A DNA stretch of 11,409 nucleotides, from NCBI GenBank assembly GCA_905202055.1, contig CAJKQK010000068.1, positions 1 to 11,409 on the forward strand. Direction: 5' to 3'. The notes under the pieces were generated by a model, which made no database searches, was not told the origin of the DNA, and was given only the letters and a program-made list of their open reading frames with translations. This document shows, one piece after another, positions 1-6,865 of this stretch (positions within the stretch are counted from its first letter, which is position 1; every line of letters starts with the position of its first letter). A program made the translations under genes and the position numbers. The stretch comes from an uncultured Oxalobacter sp. (GTDB lineage Bacteria > Pseudomonadota > Gammaproteobacteria > Burkholderiales > Burkholderiaceae_D).

Positions 1-333
1 GACGATGCGTTTCATGCAGGCGTTGCATTCGCTGACTTTCAGCGCCTGGGCAATGACGTCATTCAGAAAATCGCCACCGAACAGGATGCCCTGGCCGCTG
101 GCAAGGCTGACTTTTTCGCCATCGCCACCGACCAGTCCGCTGTTGGAACGGTATATCGGGTTGTAATGTTCTCCTGACGATTTCATGGCTTCCCAGAAGT
201 AGCGCATCTGGGTCAGCGATTCTTCACGGGTCCGGTTCTGGGAAGCGACGTCGTCTTCGAGAATGGTTTCCCAAAGGGGCAGGTTCTTTGCTTCGGCCTG
301 TTCGAGCATTTGTTGGATGGATTGAAATGCCAT
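1..333 (-). CDS. sdaAA: L-serine dehydratase, iron-sulfur-dependent, alpha subunit (partial)
   Basis: Catalytic alpha subunit of the two-subunit L-serine ammonia-lyase, which deaminates serine to pyruvate and ammonia in the cytoplasm using an oxygen-sensitive [4Fe-4S] cluster. The first 111 codons are present and the frame is still open at base 1, so the gene runs off the window; full family members are about 290 residues. Visible family signatures are SGLVGGDG at residues 65-72 and SECNACMKRIV near residue 101, the region that in relatives leads into the PTAGSCG segment. C103 and C106 are visible, but which cysteines bind the cluster here is inference. The ATG at 333 is preceded by a TAAGGG Shine-Dalgarno that overlaps the beta-subunit stop codon. 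The intergenic gap is only 9 bases, so the two genes are almost certainly co-transcribed. Confidence 0.93.
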   Translation of the reverse strand, partial: MAFQSIQQMLEQAEAKNLPLWETILEDDVASQNRTREESLTQMRYFWEAMKSSGEHYNPIYRSNSGLVGGDGEKVSLASGQGILFGGDFLNDVIAQALKVSECNACMKRIV

Positions 334-342
334 GTCAAACCC

Positions 343-1008
343 TTAATTTTCGTGGTTCAGGAAGGTCACTTTCATGATGCCTTCCATTTGTTTGAGTTTT
401 TCGACCAGTTCGGTGGGAATGGTCGAATCGCATTCGATGACCATGACGGCCTGACCGCCTTTTATGTGGCGATGCAGTTGCATGGTGGCGATGTTGATCT
501 GGTGGTTCGCCAGTTCTGTCGTAACGCGGGCGACGTGACCCGGCCTGTCATGCTGGGCGTGGACGATCAATGTGTTTTCATCACCGGAAAAATGCGATGT
601 GATGCCGTCAATACGGGACACGATGATACGGCCACCACCAAGGGAAGAGGCGACAAGTTCAACTTTTCTGGCATGTTCGCCTTGCAGCCTGATCATGGTC
701 GAGTTCGGATGGGCATTGGGAATGTGTGTCGTATCGATCAGGAAGTCCAACCCCTCTGCATGGGCGATGTCGAAGCTTTCAGGTATGCGTTCGTCATCCG
801 GACGGATTCCCATGATTCCGGCGACGATGGCCCGGTCCGTCCCGTGGCCGGAGCCGGTCATGGCGAAAGAACCGTGCAAGAGAATTTCGGCTTTGACGGG
901 TTTCTCACCGAGCAGCTTGCGGGCAATCAGGCCGATTTTGACGGCACCTGCGGTATGTGAGCTCGATGGGCCGATCATGACCGGGCCGACGATGTCGAAT
1001 AATTTCAT
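343..1008 (-). CDS. sdaAB: L-serine dehydratase, iron-sulfur-dependent, beta subunit
   Basis: Regulatory/structural beta subunit of the split L-serine dehydratase, partner of the alpha subunit encoded directly downstream. The 221 residues match the usual family length. The N-terminal SDH-beta domain carries the signature GPSSSHTAGA at residues 13-22 and the GSGHGTDRA stretch near residue 52. The C-terminal part, about residues 147-221, is an ACT domain (HDRPGHVARVTTELA and following), which in this family is thought to help serine binding or subunit assembly. The start at 1008 gives the canonical MKLFDIVGPVMIGPSSSH beginning; its Shine-Dalgarno is weak (GAAAGCGG about 7 bases upstream). It is the first gene of the operon and is divergent from the copper ATPase. 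Confidence 0.96.
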   Translation of the reverse strand: MKLFDIVGPVMIGPSSSHTAGAVKIGLIARKLLGEKPVKAEILLHGSFAMTGSGHGTDRAIVAGIMGIRPDDERIPESFDIAHAEGLDFLIDTTHIPNAHPNSTMIRLQGEHARKVELVASSLGGGRIIVSRIDGITSHFSGDENTLIVHAQHDRPGHVARVTTELANHQINIATMQLHRHIKGGQAVMVIECDSTIPTELVEKLKQMEGIMKVTFLNHEN

Positions 1009-1334
1009 ATTGAACCGCTTTCATAAGAGGCTGGAATTGAGTATTTTCTGCCGCGTTTTTTCTTTCGAAAGGATACAACGCTTTTCCGTCGTTTGCAGGG
1101 GATATTTTCCACTATTTTCCGAGGGCCTGAAAATGCCATGCTGATGGCTGTTTCTTCGCTTTTTGTTGATGCAAGAGATGTATTCGTCAGATTGTCTCTT
1201 ATGCTCTGAGCGATGGTCTTTATTCCTTTGTTCCTTGTCAACTTATGGATGAGTCAGGGATGCAAGTATTCATATGATTTCAGGTTCTTTGTCCTGTTTT
1301 TTCGGGACGGGCTGGACGATTTGGGAGAATTCGT
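1009..1334. other. Divergent spacer between sdaAB and the copper ATPase gene
   Basis: This 326-base stretch must hold the promoters for sdaAB (minus) and the ATPase gene (plus), but I could not place a convincing -35/-10 pair on either strand. A perfect TTGACA hexamer is read on the minus strand at 1241-1236, but no matching -10 lies 16-18 bases away. Small symmetric elements are visible: a CTTTCGAAAG palindrome at 1062-1071, tandem direct repeats TATTTTCC at 1103-1110 and 1113-1120, a GCCAT/ATGGC dyad at 1135-1148, an AAGAGA/TCTCTT dyad at 1173-1200, and an imperfect GTCC/GGAC dyad around 1290-1310. Short frames across the spacer lack codon character and ribosome sites. Confidence 0.5.
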
Positions 1335-3476
1335 ATGGATATGGGCGATCACGATAGCGGCAAGCAGGATATGCAGGATACGGAAAAGCATCCTGAAAAG
1401 CATGCGAACGGGGCAAACGATTCAGGTCAAAAAATGGACGGCATGGACCATTCCATCTCAATGACGGGGATGGGCGACCATATGGACATGGCCCACATGG
1501 ATCATATGGATCACATGAACCATATGGGAAACCTGAAGCAGAAGTTCTGGGTCAGCCTGATTGTCGCCATTCCGATTTTCCTGTTTTCCCCCATGATGGG
1601 GCTTAAGCTGCCCTTTCAGTTGTCTTTCGAAGGTTCGGACTGGGTTGTCCTTGCGCTGGCGACGTTTTTGTTTTTTTATGGCGGAAAGCCTTTTTTCTAT
1701 GGGGCTGTCAGTGAATTGAAGAACCGGCGACCGGCCATGATGACGCTGATTTTCATGGGGATTTCTGTCGCTTATTTTTACAGTCTCTATGCTTTTGTCG
1801 CAAACCAGTATGTCCATTCGACAGTTGAGCGAATGGACTTCTTCTGGGAACTGGCAAGCCTGATCGTGATTATGCTTTTGGGGCACTGGATCGAAATGAG
1901 GGCGGTAGGCGATGCGGGAGATGCCTTGAAGAAGATGGCACAGCTGTTGCCATCGTCGGCCCATCTGGTGACACAGGGGGGCAAAACGGTCGATGTGGCA
2001 ATCAGTACGGTCAAGGTCGGGGACAGGTTGATGGTCAAGGCAGGAGAAAAGATTCCTGCAGACGGGAAAATCGTTTCCGGCGATTCGACCGTGAATGAAT
2101 CGATGGTGACGGGGGAAGCGAAAGCCATTGCCAGAAAAACGGGCGACAAGGTGATCGGTGGATCGATCAACGGGGACGGGACAATTGAGGTTCAGGTTAC
2201 CGGTACAGGGGAATCCGGGTATCTCGCTCAGGTAATGAAGCTGGTTGGCGACGCGCAAAAGGAAAAGTCGACAGCGGAAAATCTTTCGGACAAGGTGGCA
2301 AGAGCGCTTTTTTATGTCGCGCTGGGCGTCGGGTTGCTGGCTTTCGCCGTGTGGTTCGGTTTGACAGGTAATTTGAATATTGCCCTTGAAAGGCTGGTGA
2401 CGGTGTTGATCATTGCCTGTCCTCATGCACTGGGTCTGGCGATTCCACTGGTGGTCGCGCGGTCGACTTCTCTGGGCGCCAGTCATGGCCTTTTGATCAG
2501 GAATCGCCATGCGGTGGAGGAAGCACAATCGATTCGTATCGCGACGATGGACAAGACCGGTACGCTGACAGAAGGGAATTTTGCCGTTTCAGGTGTGATT
2601 CCATTGGCAAACGGCTGGGACGAAAACAGGGTTTTGGGGACAATGGCGGCGCTGGAAAGTGCGTCAAGCCATCCTCTGGCTGCCGGCATTCTGTCTGAGG
2701 CAAGGAAAAGGAATCTGGATTTTCCGCAAGCCGGGAATGTCAGTGTGATGGAGGGAACGGGTTTGTCGGGAACGGTGAATGGCCAGGCGATGAAGATTGT
2801 TTCGGCAGCCTACCTTGACGACCGGCATCTGGCTTATAGCGAGAAGCAGTTTGCCGAACTGTCTGCACGGGGAAATTCACTCAGTTATCTGCTGGATGGT
2901 GACAGCATTGTAGGGCTGGTCGCGCAAGGTGATCAGATCAAACCCGATGCGAAGAGGACGGTAGAGGCGTTGAAGGCAATGGGTATCGAACCGGTGATGT
3001 TGACTGGCGACAATGAAGGATTTGCGAAAGCGGTTGCCGGTGAGCTTGGCATTACCGAGTTTTATGCGAAGCTTTTGCCTGCCGCCAAGGAACAGATTAT
3101 TTCCGGTTTCCAGAAACAGGGTAAAGCCGTGATGATGGTGGGCGATGGGGTGAACGATGCTCCGGCGCTGGCAAAAGCCGATATCGGTATTGCGATCGGG
3201 GCCGGGACAGATGTGGCAATCGATTCGGCGGAAGTGATCCTGGTGAAAAGCGATCCTTACGATATCGTGCATTTCCTGAATCTGGCGAAGAAAACGACGA
3301 AAAAGATGGTTCAGAATTTATGGTGGGGCGCGGGATATAACATTATCGCGATTCCGCTGGCGGCGGGGATTCTGGCTCCTGTCGGGATCATCCTGTCACC
3401 GGCTGTCGGCGCGATTCTGATGTCGATCAGTACGGTTGTCGTGGCGGTCAATGCGATGACACTTAACATAGAATGA
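1335..3476 (+). CDS. copB: Copper-translocating P-type ATPase, CPH (CopB, P1B-3) type
   Basis: Inner-membrane heavy-metal pump that couples ATP hydrolysis to copper export. The 713 residues hold every P1B landmark: actuator TGE at 259-261, metal-site CPH at 362-364, phosphorylation site DKTGT from D406, the HP motif at 446-447, TGDN from T557, and GDGVND at 603-608. Late metal-site residues follow in YN (668-669) and MSIST (696-700). About eight membrane segments are predicted, the first near 71-90 and the last near 691-709. CPH rather than CPC places it in the CopB/P1B-3 group, whose studied members prefer copper, in some cases Cu(II), or silver. There is no CxxC heavy-metal domain; residues 1-65 instead form a Met/His-rich tail. 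GGGAGA sits about 6 bases before the ATG. No copper regulator or chaperone lies nearby. Confidence 0.96.
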   Translation: MDMGDHDSGKQDMQDTEKHPEKHANGANDSGQKMDGMDHSISMTGMGDHMDMAHMDHMDHMNHMGNLKQKFWVSLIVAIPIFLFSPMMGLKLPFQLSFEGSDWVVLALATFLFFYGGKPFFYGAVSELKNRRPAMMTLIFMGISVAYFYSLYAFVANQYVHSTVERMDFFWELASLIVIMLLGHWIEMRAVGDAGDALKKMAQLLPSSAHLVTQGGKTVDVAISTVKVGDRLMVKAGEKIPADGKIVSGDSTVNESMVTGEAKAIARKTGDKVIGGSINGDGTIEVQVTGTGESGYLAQVMKLVGDAQKEKSTAENLSDKVARALFYVALGVGLLAFAVWFGLTGNLNIALERLVTVLIIACPHALGLAIPLVVARSTSLGASHGLLIRNRHAVEEAQSIRIATMDKTGTLTEGNFAVSGVIPLANGWDENRVLGTMAALESASSHPLAAGILSEARKRNLDFPQAGNVSVMEGTGLSGTVNGQAMKIVSAAYLDDRHLAYSEKQFAELSARGNSLSYLLDGDSIVGLVAQGDQIKPDAKRTVEALKAMGIEPVMLTGDNEGFAKAVAGELGITEFYAKLLPAAKEQIISGFQKQGKAVMMVGDGVNDAPALAKADIGIAIGAGTDVAIDSAEVILVKSDPYDIVHFLNLAKKTTKKMVQNLWWGAGYNIIAIPLAAGILAPVGIILSPAVGAILMSISTVVVAVNAMTLNIE
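1473..1526 (+). repeat. Short Met/His codon repeat in the ATPase N-terminus
   Basis: Residues 47-64 of the ATPase are built from HMD/HMN units (for example HMDHMDHMNHM), encoded by repeats of ATG-GAT-CAY type triplets. Such tails replace the CxxC metal-binding domain in CopB-type pumps and are presumed to bind copper or silver. The near-identical units could change in number by slippage. Confidence 0.75.
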
Positions 3477-3515
3477 TTTGCACAAAACCGGGGCATGATT
3501 CCGGCTTCACCTGTT

Positions 3516-3521
3516 TATAAT
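3516..3521 (+). promoter_or_regulatory. Candidate -10 element upstream of guanine deaminase
   Basis: A perfect TATAAT lies 30 bases before the guanine deaminase start, in the 74-base gap after the copper ATPase gene. No good -35 hexamer is found 16-18 bases upstream, so read-through from the ATPase gene is equally possible. Confidence 0.35.
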
Positions 3522-3550
3522 GAAAAGCATGACGAACAGCCGGAGCAAAA

Positions 3551-4852
3551 ATGACGAGGCACGATACAAACGCTTTTGCTTTGAAGGGCAATGTGCTTTA
3601 TGCGCCTTCACCGGAAAAGCTGGTTTCACTGCCGGGACATTATCTTGTCTGTGAAGACGGAATAGTGTCTGGTGCTTTTTCTGTATTGCCGGAACGGTTT
3701 GAAGGGATTCGCGTGGAGGATTGCGGTGGCGCGCTCATCATTCCCGGGTTCATTGATCTTCATATGCATGCGCCTCAGTATGCCGTACGCGGCCTTGGCA
3801 TGGATATGGAATTGCTTGAATGGCTTGAATCCTTTACGTTTCCCGAAGAGGCGCGGTATGCCGACCTCCTTTATGCGGAAAAGGCTTACCGGCTTTTTGC
3901 CGGAGACCTGAAAAAGTCGTCGATCACCCGGGCATGCATTTTCGGCACCATTCACGTTGACGCGACTTTGCTGTTGATGCAGTTGCTGGAAGAGACCGGG
4001 ATTGTCGCTGCGGTCGGCAAGGTCAATATGGATGTGAACTGTCCCGGCTATTATGGCGAATCGACGATAAAGTCGATTGGCGAAACGGTGCGATGGATCG
4101 AGGCTTCAAAGAGGCGTTTCCGGTCTGTTTTCCCTATTCTCACTCCCCGTTTCGCACCGGTTTGCAGTCCGGAACTGATGACCGGATTGGGAGACCTTCA
4201 GCAGAAATACGCCTTGCCACTGCAATCGCATTTGTCTGAAAACCGGGCGGAAGCCGAATGGGTGCAATCGCTTTTTCCGGAAAGCCGGTTTTACGGTGAG
4301 GTATATGACCGGTACGGTATTTTCGGCAGTCACGGCACGACGATTATGGCGCATTGTGTTTATTCGTCACCGGATGAAGTGGCTTTGTTGAAGGAAAGGG
4401 GTGTTTTTATCGCGCATTGTCCACAGTCGAATATCAATCTGGCTTCAGGTATCGCACCGGCCAGATCGTATCTGGATGGAGGGCAACGGATGGGGCTGGG
4501 CAGCGATATATCGGGTGGTTTCTCCCTTTCAGGTTTCAGGGCGATCAGTGACGCGCTCCAGATGTCAAAGCTCTTCTGGCGTATGCGGGATACGGATAAA
4601 AAACCGTTTTCTTTATCGGAGGCTTTTTATCTGGCGACGAAAGGCGGAGGCGGGTTTTTCGGGAAAGTCGGCAGTTTTGAAGAAGGGTATGAGTTCGATG
4701 CGCTGGTGCTGGATGATGCGTTTTTATCTTCGCCGGAAAATCTGGATGAAGTCTGCCGTCTTGAAAGACTGGTTTATCTGGCCGATCAGCGCTGTATACA
4801 CCAAAAATATGTATCCGGTATGAAAGTTTGGGACACTGGTGAAGACCGTTGA
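3551..4852 (+). CDS. guaD: Guanine deaminase
   Basis: Cytoplasmic zinc amidohydrolase that deaminates guanine to xanthine and ammonia in purine catabolism and salvage. The 433 residues are of normal length. Family landmarks appear in order: PGFIDLHMHAPQ (metal ligands H71 and H73), FTFPEE at 95-100, TPRF near R200 (guanine-contact region), SHLSEN at 226-231 (H227 ligand, E230 catalytic), AHCV with H268, HCPQSN at 289-294, and GLGSDISGG with D319. These features separate it from other cytosine-, chlorohydrolase- and 5-methylthioadenosine-type amidohydrolases. GGAG at 3542-3545 gives ideal spacing to the ATG. It sits 74 bases after the copper ATPase gene and 70 bases before the YiiM-like gene on the same strand. 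The YiiM-type neighbour also acts on purine bases. Confidence 0.95.
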   Translation: MTRHDTNAFALKGNVLYAPSPEKLVSLPGHYLVCEDGIVSGAFSVLPERFEGIRVEDCGGALIIPGFIDLHMHAPQYAVRGLGMDMELLEWLESFTFPEEARYADLLYAEKAYRLFAGDLKKSSITRACIFGTIHVDATLLLMQLLEETGIVAAVGKVNMDVNCPGYYGESTIKSIGETVRWIEASKRRFRSVFPILTPRFAPVCSPELMTGLGDLQQKYALPLQSHLSENRAEAEWVQSLFPESRFYGEVYDRYGIFGSHGTTIMAHCVYSSPDEVALLKERGVFIAHCPQSNINLASGIAPARSYLDGGQRMGLGSDISGGFSLSGFRAISDALQMSKLFWRMRDTDKKPFSLSEAFYLATKGGGGFFGKVGSFEEGYEFDALVLDDAFLSSPENLDEVCRLERLVYLADQRCIHQKYVSGMKVWDTGEDR

Positions 4853-4922
4853 ATGAAAATTTGAATTCCTGCCGCTTTTTTTGCACAATGAGAGATACTT
4901 TCCAAATTGACAGGTGGACATG

Positions 4923-5606
4923 ATGAGAGTGTTTACTGGCAAAGTCCGGGAGACGGATCGGGGTTTTTCGACGGCGATTGTCAAGCATGAAATATTCGGT
5001 GAATTGTGGCTGGGCGAAACTGGACTGGATGGTGATGAACAGGGCTCGCCGGGAATTCACGGGGGCAGTGAGCGCGCCTTGTTGCAGTATCCGTCCATTC
5101 ATTACGCCTGGTGGAAATCGCGGTTTCCAAAAAAGAACGGGATGTTCAGGCCGGCCCTGTTCGGCGAGAATATCTCCGATTTGAGATGGCATGAAAAAAA
5201 TGTCCATATCGGCGATGTTTTCAAGTGGGGAGATGCCGTCATTCAGGTAAGCCAGCCCCGTTCACCCTGTTATAAACTCACTGCCCGTACCCAATGTGAC
5301 GGGCTTGCATTGATGATGCAGGAAAATGCCCGTTGCGGCTGGCTTTACCGGGTTTTGAAAACCGGGACGGTCGGAGCGGGTTTGCCTTTCGTTTTTTCCG
5401 GACGGGTCAGCCGTGTGAGTGTTCACCAGATGATGGTGGCGATGTTCGGTAGCGAGGGTGTCCAGCCTTCTGCCAATCCCGAAGACTGGCGCGTTTTGTC
5501 GGAAACGGAAGGCTTGTCCGATCGTTGGAAAAGGACACTTCATCGCCGGATGGAAACCGGGAAAATCGAATCCTGGCAGGCCCGGCTACTCGGACCGAAA
5601 ACTTGA
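4923..5606 (+). CDS. yiiM: YiiM-like MOSC-domain protein (6-N-hydroxylaminopurine reductase family)
   Basis: Full-length relative of E. coli YiiM, a molybdenum-cofactor MOSC protein that reduces N-hydroxylated bases such as the mutagen 6-N-hydroxylaminopurine. The match runs end to end: VFTGKV at the start, GDEQGSPGIHGG, ALFGENIS, and SQPRSPCYKL with the conserved cofactor cysteine C116, then the C-terminal three-alpha-helix part (GLSDRWKRTLHRRMETGKIE). Start choice: a GTG at 4914 is in frame but overlaps the AGGTGG Shine-Dalgarno (4912-4917), so it is unlikely. ATG at 4923 is 5 bases from that site and begins MRVFTGKV like relatives; ATG at 4920 is a less well spaced option. It is last in its transcription unit, ending 52 bases before a strong terminator. 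Function is known for the family and inferred here. Confidence 0.94.
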   Translation: MRVFTGKVRETDRGFSTAIVKHEIFGELWLGETGLDGDEQGSPGIHGGSERALLQYPSIHYAWWKSRFPKKNGMFRPALFGENISDLRWHEKNVHIGDVFKWGDAVIQVSQPRSPCYKLTARTQCDGLALMMQENARCGWLYRVLKTGTVGAGLPFVFSGRVSRVSVHQMMVAMFGSEGVQPSANPEDWRVLSETEGLSDRWKRTLHRRMETGKIESWQARLLGPKT

Positions 5607-5658
5607 AGATGCTTATAGACTTTCCGCTAGTCCGGTTTTTCCCTGTCTGTATCAAAGT

Positions 5659-5680
5659 ACCCCCTTCGATGGGGGTTTTT
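5659..5680 (+). terminator. Rho-independent terminator after yiiM
   Basis: Perfect 6-bp stem ACCCCC (5659-5664) / GGGGGT (5671-5676), loop TTCGAT, followed by a T run to 5680. It ends the plus-strand unit containing guanine deaminase and yiiM. Read on the minus strand it has no T tract, so it does not serve the convergent Rrf2 gene. Confidence 0.9.
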
Positions 5681-5737
5681 CATGTCGTTTTTATCTGATA
5701 TCGTCATGTCGAAAAATCGATGTAAGAACCTGCTGGT

Positions 5738-6220
5738 TCAGGAATTGTTTTCCAGTATGATGTCGTTCTTGCGACTCATGCAGTGAATGACGACCGGTTT
5801 TGCTTCCATGCTCTCCTGGCGGTATTGGTCGAGAATGGCTTCCAGTGATACAGTGTCGAGTTCTTTCTGGATATGGCCGGATATGGTTTTCCAGACCGAT
5901 TGTGTTTCACATGTGTTCTGGCGCGGGCAGTCGTTGGATTTTTCGCCGAAACAGACGATGAAACGGACGCCTTCGTCGAACAGGTCGATCATTTTGCCAA
6001 GGCTGATGTCGGAAAGCGATTTGTTGAGCCGGATGCCGCCGTGAGCACCGATAATGCTGGCAGTGATGTCGTTTTGTCTCAGGGTGACAAGGATGTTTTC
6101 GACGGTCTTCGGCCCGATATTGGTCAGTTCTGAAAGGGATGCGATAGAGACGGGGCCTTTGGCAAGATGAAGTTCGAAGAGGATTCGGATCGCGTAACGG
6201 GTATTTGTCGATAGCTTCAT
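5738..6220 (-). CDS. Rrf2-family transcriptional regulator with three cysteines
   Basis: Winged-helix DNA-binding protein of the Rrf2 family (IscR, NsrR, CymR, RsrR). The N-terminus MKLSTNTRYAIRILFEL and the helix-turn-helix segment SIASLSELTNIGPKTVENIL are typical, as is the wing motif GGIRL at 61-65. Cysteines C90, C98 and C104 form a C-x7-C-x5-C pattern in the place where IscR and NsrR bind an Fe-S cluster, so an Fe-S sensor of redox state, iron or nitric oxide is likely. The exact signal cannot be read from spacing alone. The 160 residues are normal in length; the last 20 (with C147) are less conserved in character. No clear Shine-Dalgarno precedes the ATG at 6220, although a promoter fits just upstream. 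It is divergent from an HPP membrane protein, its most likely target besides itself. Confidence 0.93.
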   Translation of the reverse strand: MKLSTNTRYAIRILFELHLAKGPVSIASLSELTNIGPKTVENILVTLRQNDITASIIGAHGGIRLNKSLSDISLGKMIDLFDEGVRFIVCFGEKSNDCPRQNTCETQSVWKTISGHIQKELDTVSLEAILDQYRQESMEAKPVVIHCMSRKNDIILENNS

Positions 6221-6253
6221 GATGCGACGGACAATCGAAAGCAGGCAGTAAGG

Positions 6254-6282
6254 AGTATATTATCAGATGCGTTTCCGGTTAA
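6254..6282 (-). promoter_or_regulatory. Candidate promoter of the Rrf2 gene
   Basis: On the minus strand a TTAACC -35 (6282-6277) and a TATACT -10 (6259-6254) are separated by exactly 17 bases, giving a short leader of about 27 bases before the ATG at 6220. The -35 lies inside the hairpin/dyad at 6267-6294, so a protein bound to that dyad would block this promoter. Confidence 0.5.
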
Positions 6283-6294
6283 AAACCGGCGCAT
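6267..6294. promoter_or_regulatory. Bulged inverted repeat in the rrf2/HPP divergent spacer
   Basis: ATGCG (6267-6271), TTT bulge, CCGGTT (6275-6280), AAA loop, AACCGG (6284-6289), CGCAT (6290-6294): an 11-bp stem with one 3-base bulge. It overlaps the presumed -35 of the Rrf2 promoter and the upstream start option (6293) of the HPP gene. It could be a DNA operator for the Rrf2 protein or an RNA hairpin in the HPP leader. Symmetry is seen in the sequence; function is inferred. Confidence 0.55.
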
Positions 6295-6307
6295 GTGTTT
6301 TGAAAGC

Positions 6308-6865
6308 ATGAAAATGAAAGAATATTTTCGAAAAATGAGGGGCGGTGGCCCAAGGAAACTGACGAGAAAACCCTTGTCCGAGATTTTCTTTGCATGGGTT
6401 GGCGGTTTTGCCGGGATTTATGCCGTGTGGTGGCTGAACAATTTCATCGGTATCCAGAACGACGCCAATATGTTTCTGATCGGTTCGTTCGGTGCTTCTG
6501 CTGTGCTGATTTACGGTGTGCCCATGGGCGAGTTGTCACAGCCGCGAAATCTGGTCGGCGGCCATGTCATTTCCGCTCTGGTGGGCGTGATTGCCTACAA
6601 TCTTTTCTCGTTCAATATCCCTCTGGCGGCTGCCATGGCGGTCTCATGCGCCATTGTCGGTATGCTGGTGACGAATACGACGCATCCACCCGGAGGCGCA
6701 ACAGCCCTGATTGCCGTCATCGGCGGCGATTCGGTTCACAAACTCGGGTTGATGTATGCCTTTTCTCCCGTTTTGATCGGGGCACTCATCATGCTGTTGA
6801 TTGCGGTGATCGTGAACAATTTTTCGAAAAACAAGGACAGGCATTATCCGAAATATTGGATGTGA
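6308..6865 (+). CDS. HPP-family integral membrane protein
   Basis: Small polytopic inner-membrane protein of the HPP family (about 185 residues, normal length). It shows LIGSFGASAVLIYGVPMGELSQPRN followed by GGH in the middle, and the name-giving HPPGGATALIAVIGG near the C-terminal third. At least four to five hydrophobic segments are visible, the last near MYAFSPVLIGALIMLLIAVIV before a basic KNKDRHYPKYW tail. Some plant plastid and cyanobacterial HPP proteins have been reported to transport nitrite; the bacterial function is otherwise poorly known. The start is uncertain: 6293 lies inside the hairpin, 6308 follows GAAAG, and 6314 is a third in-frame ATG. I use 6308. It is divergent from a putative Fe-S Rrf2 regulator, which suggests redox or nitrogen-oxide control. 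It is convergent with the methyltransferase gene. Confidence 0.9.
   Translation: MKMKEYFRKMRGGGPRKLTRKPLSEIFFAWVGGFAGIYAVWWLNNFIGIQNDANMFLIGSFGASAVLIYGVPMGELSQPRNLVGGHVISALVGVIAYNLFSFNIPLAAAMAVSCAIVGMLVTNTTHPPGGATALIAVIGGDSVHKLGLMYAFSPVLIGALIMLLIAVIVNNFSKNKDRHYPKYWM

Noticed and set aside
1005..1241. 78-codon minus-strand frame whose TGA overlaps the sdaAB ATG (ATGA), suggesting a coupled leader gene
   Set aside because: It needs a TTG start with no Shine-Dalgarno, and the composition is Lys/Arg/Ser-rich and low-complexity. It resembles translated spacer. The ATGA overlap is likely chance.
1236..1241. Perfect TTGACA on the minus strand as the sdaAB -35
   Set aside because: No acceptable -10 hexamer lies 16-18 bases downstream.
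1458..2528. Long minus-strand frame inside the copper ATPase gene
   Set aside because: It is the antisense shadow of a well-supported P-type ATPase and shows no family motif.
5726..5739. GAACC/GGTTC hairpin at the end of the Rrf2 gene as its terminator
   Set aside because: The stem is 5 bp, overlaps the stop codon, and is followed by a T tract only after about 9 mixed bases. Too weak to call.
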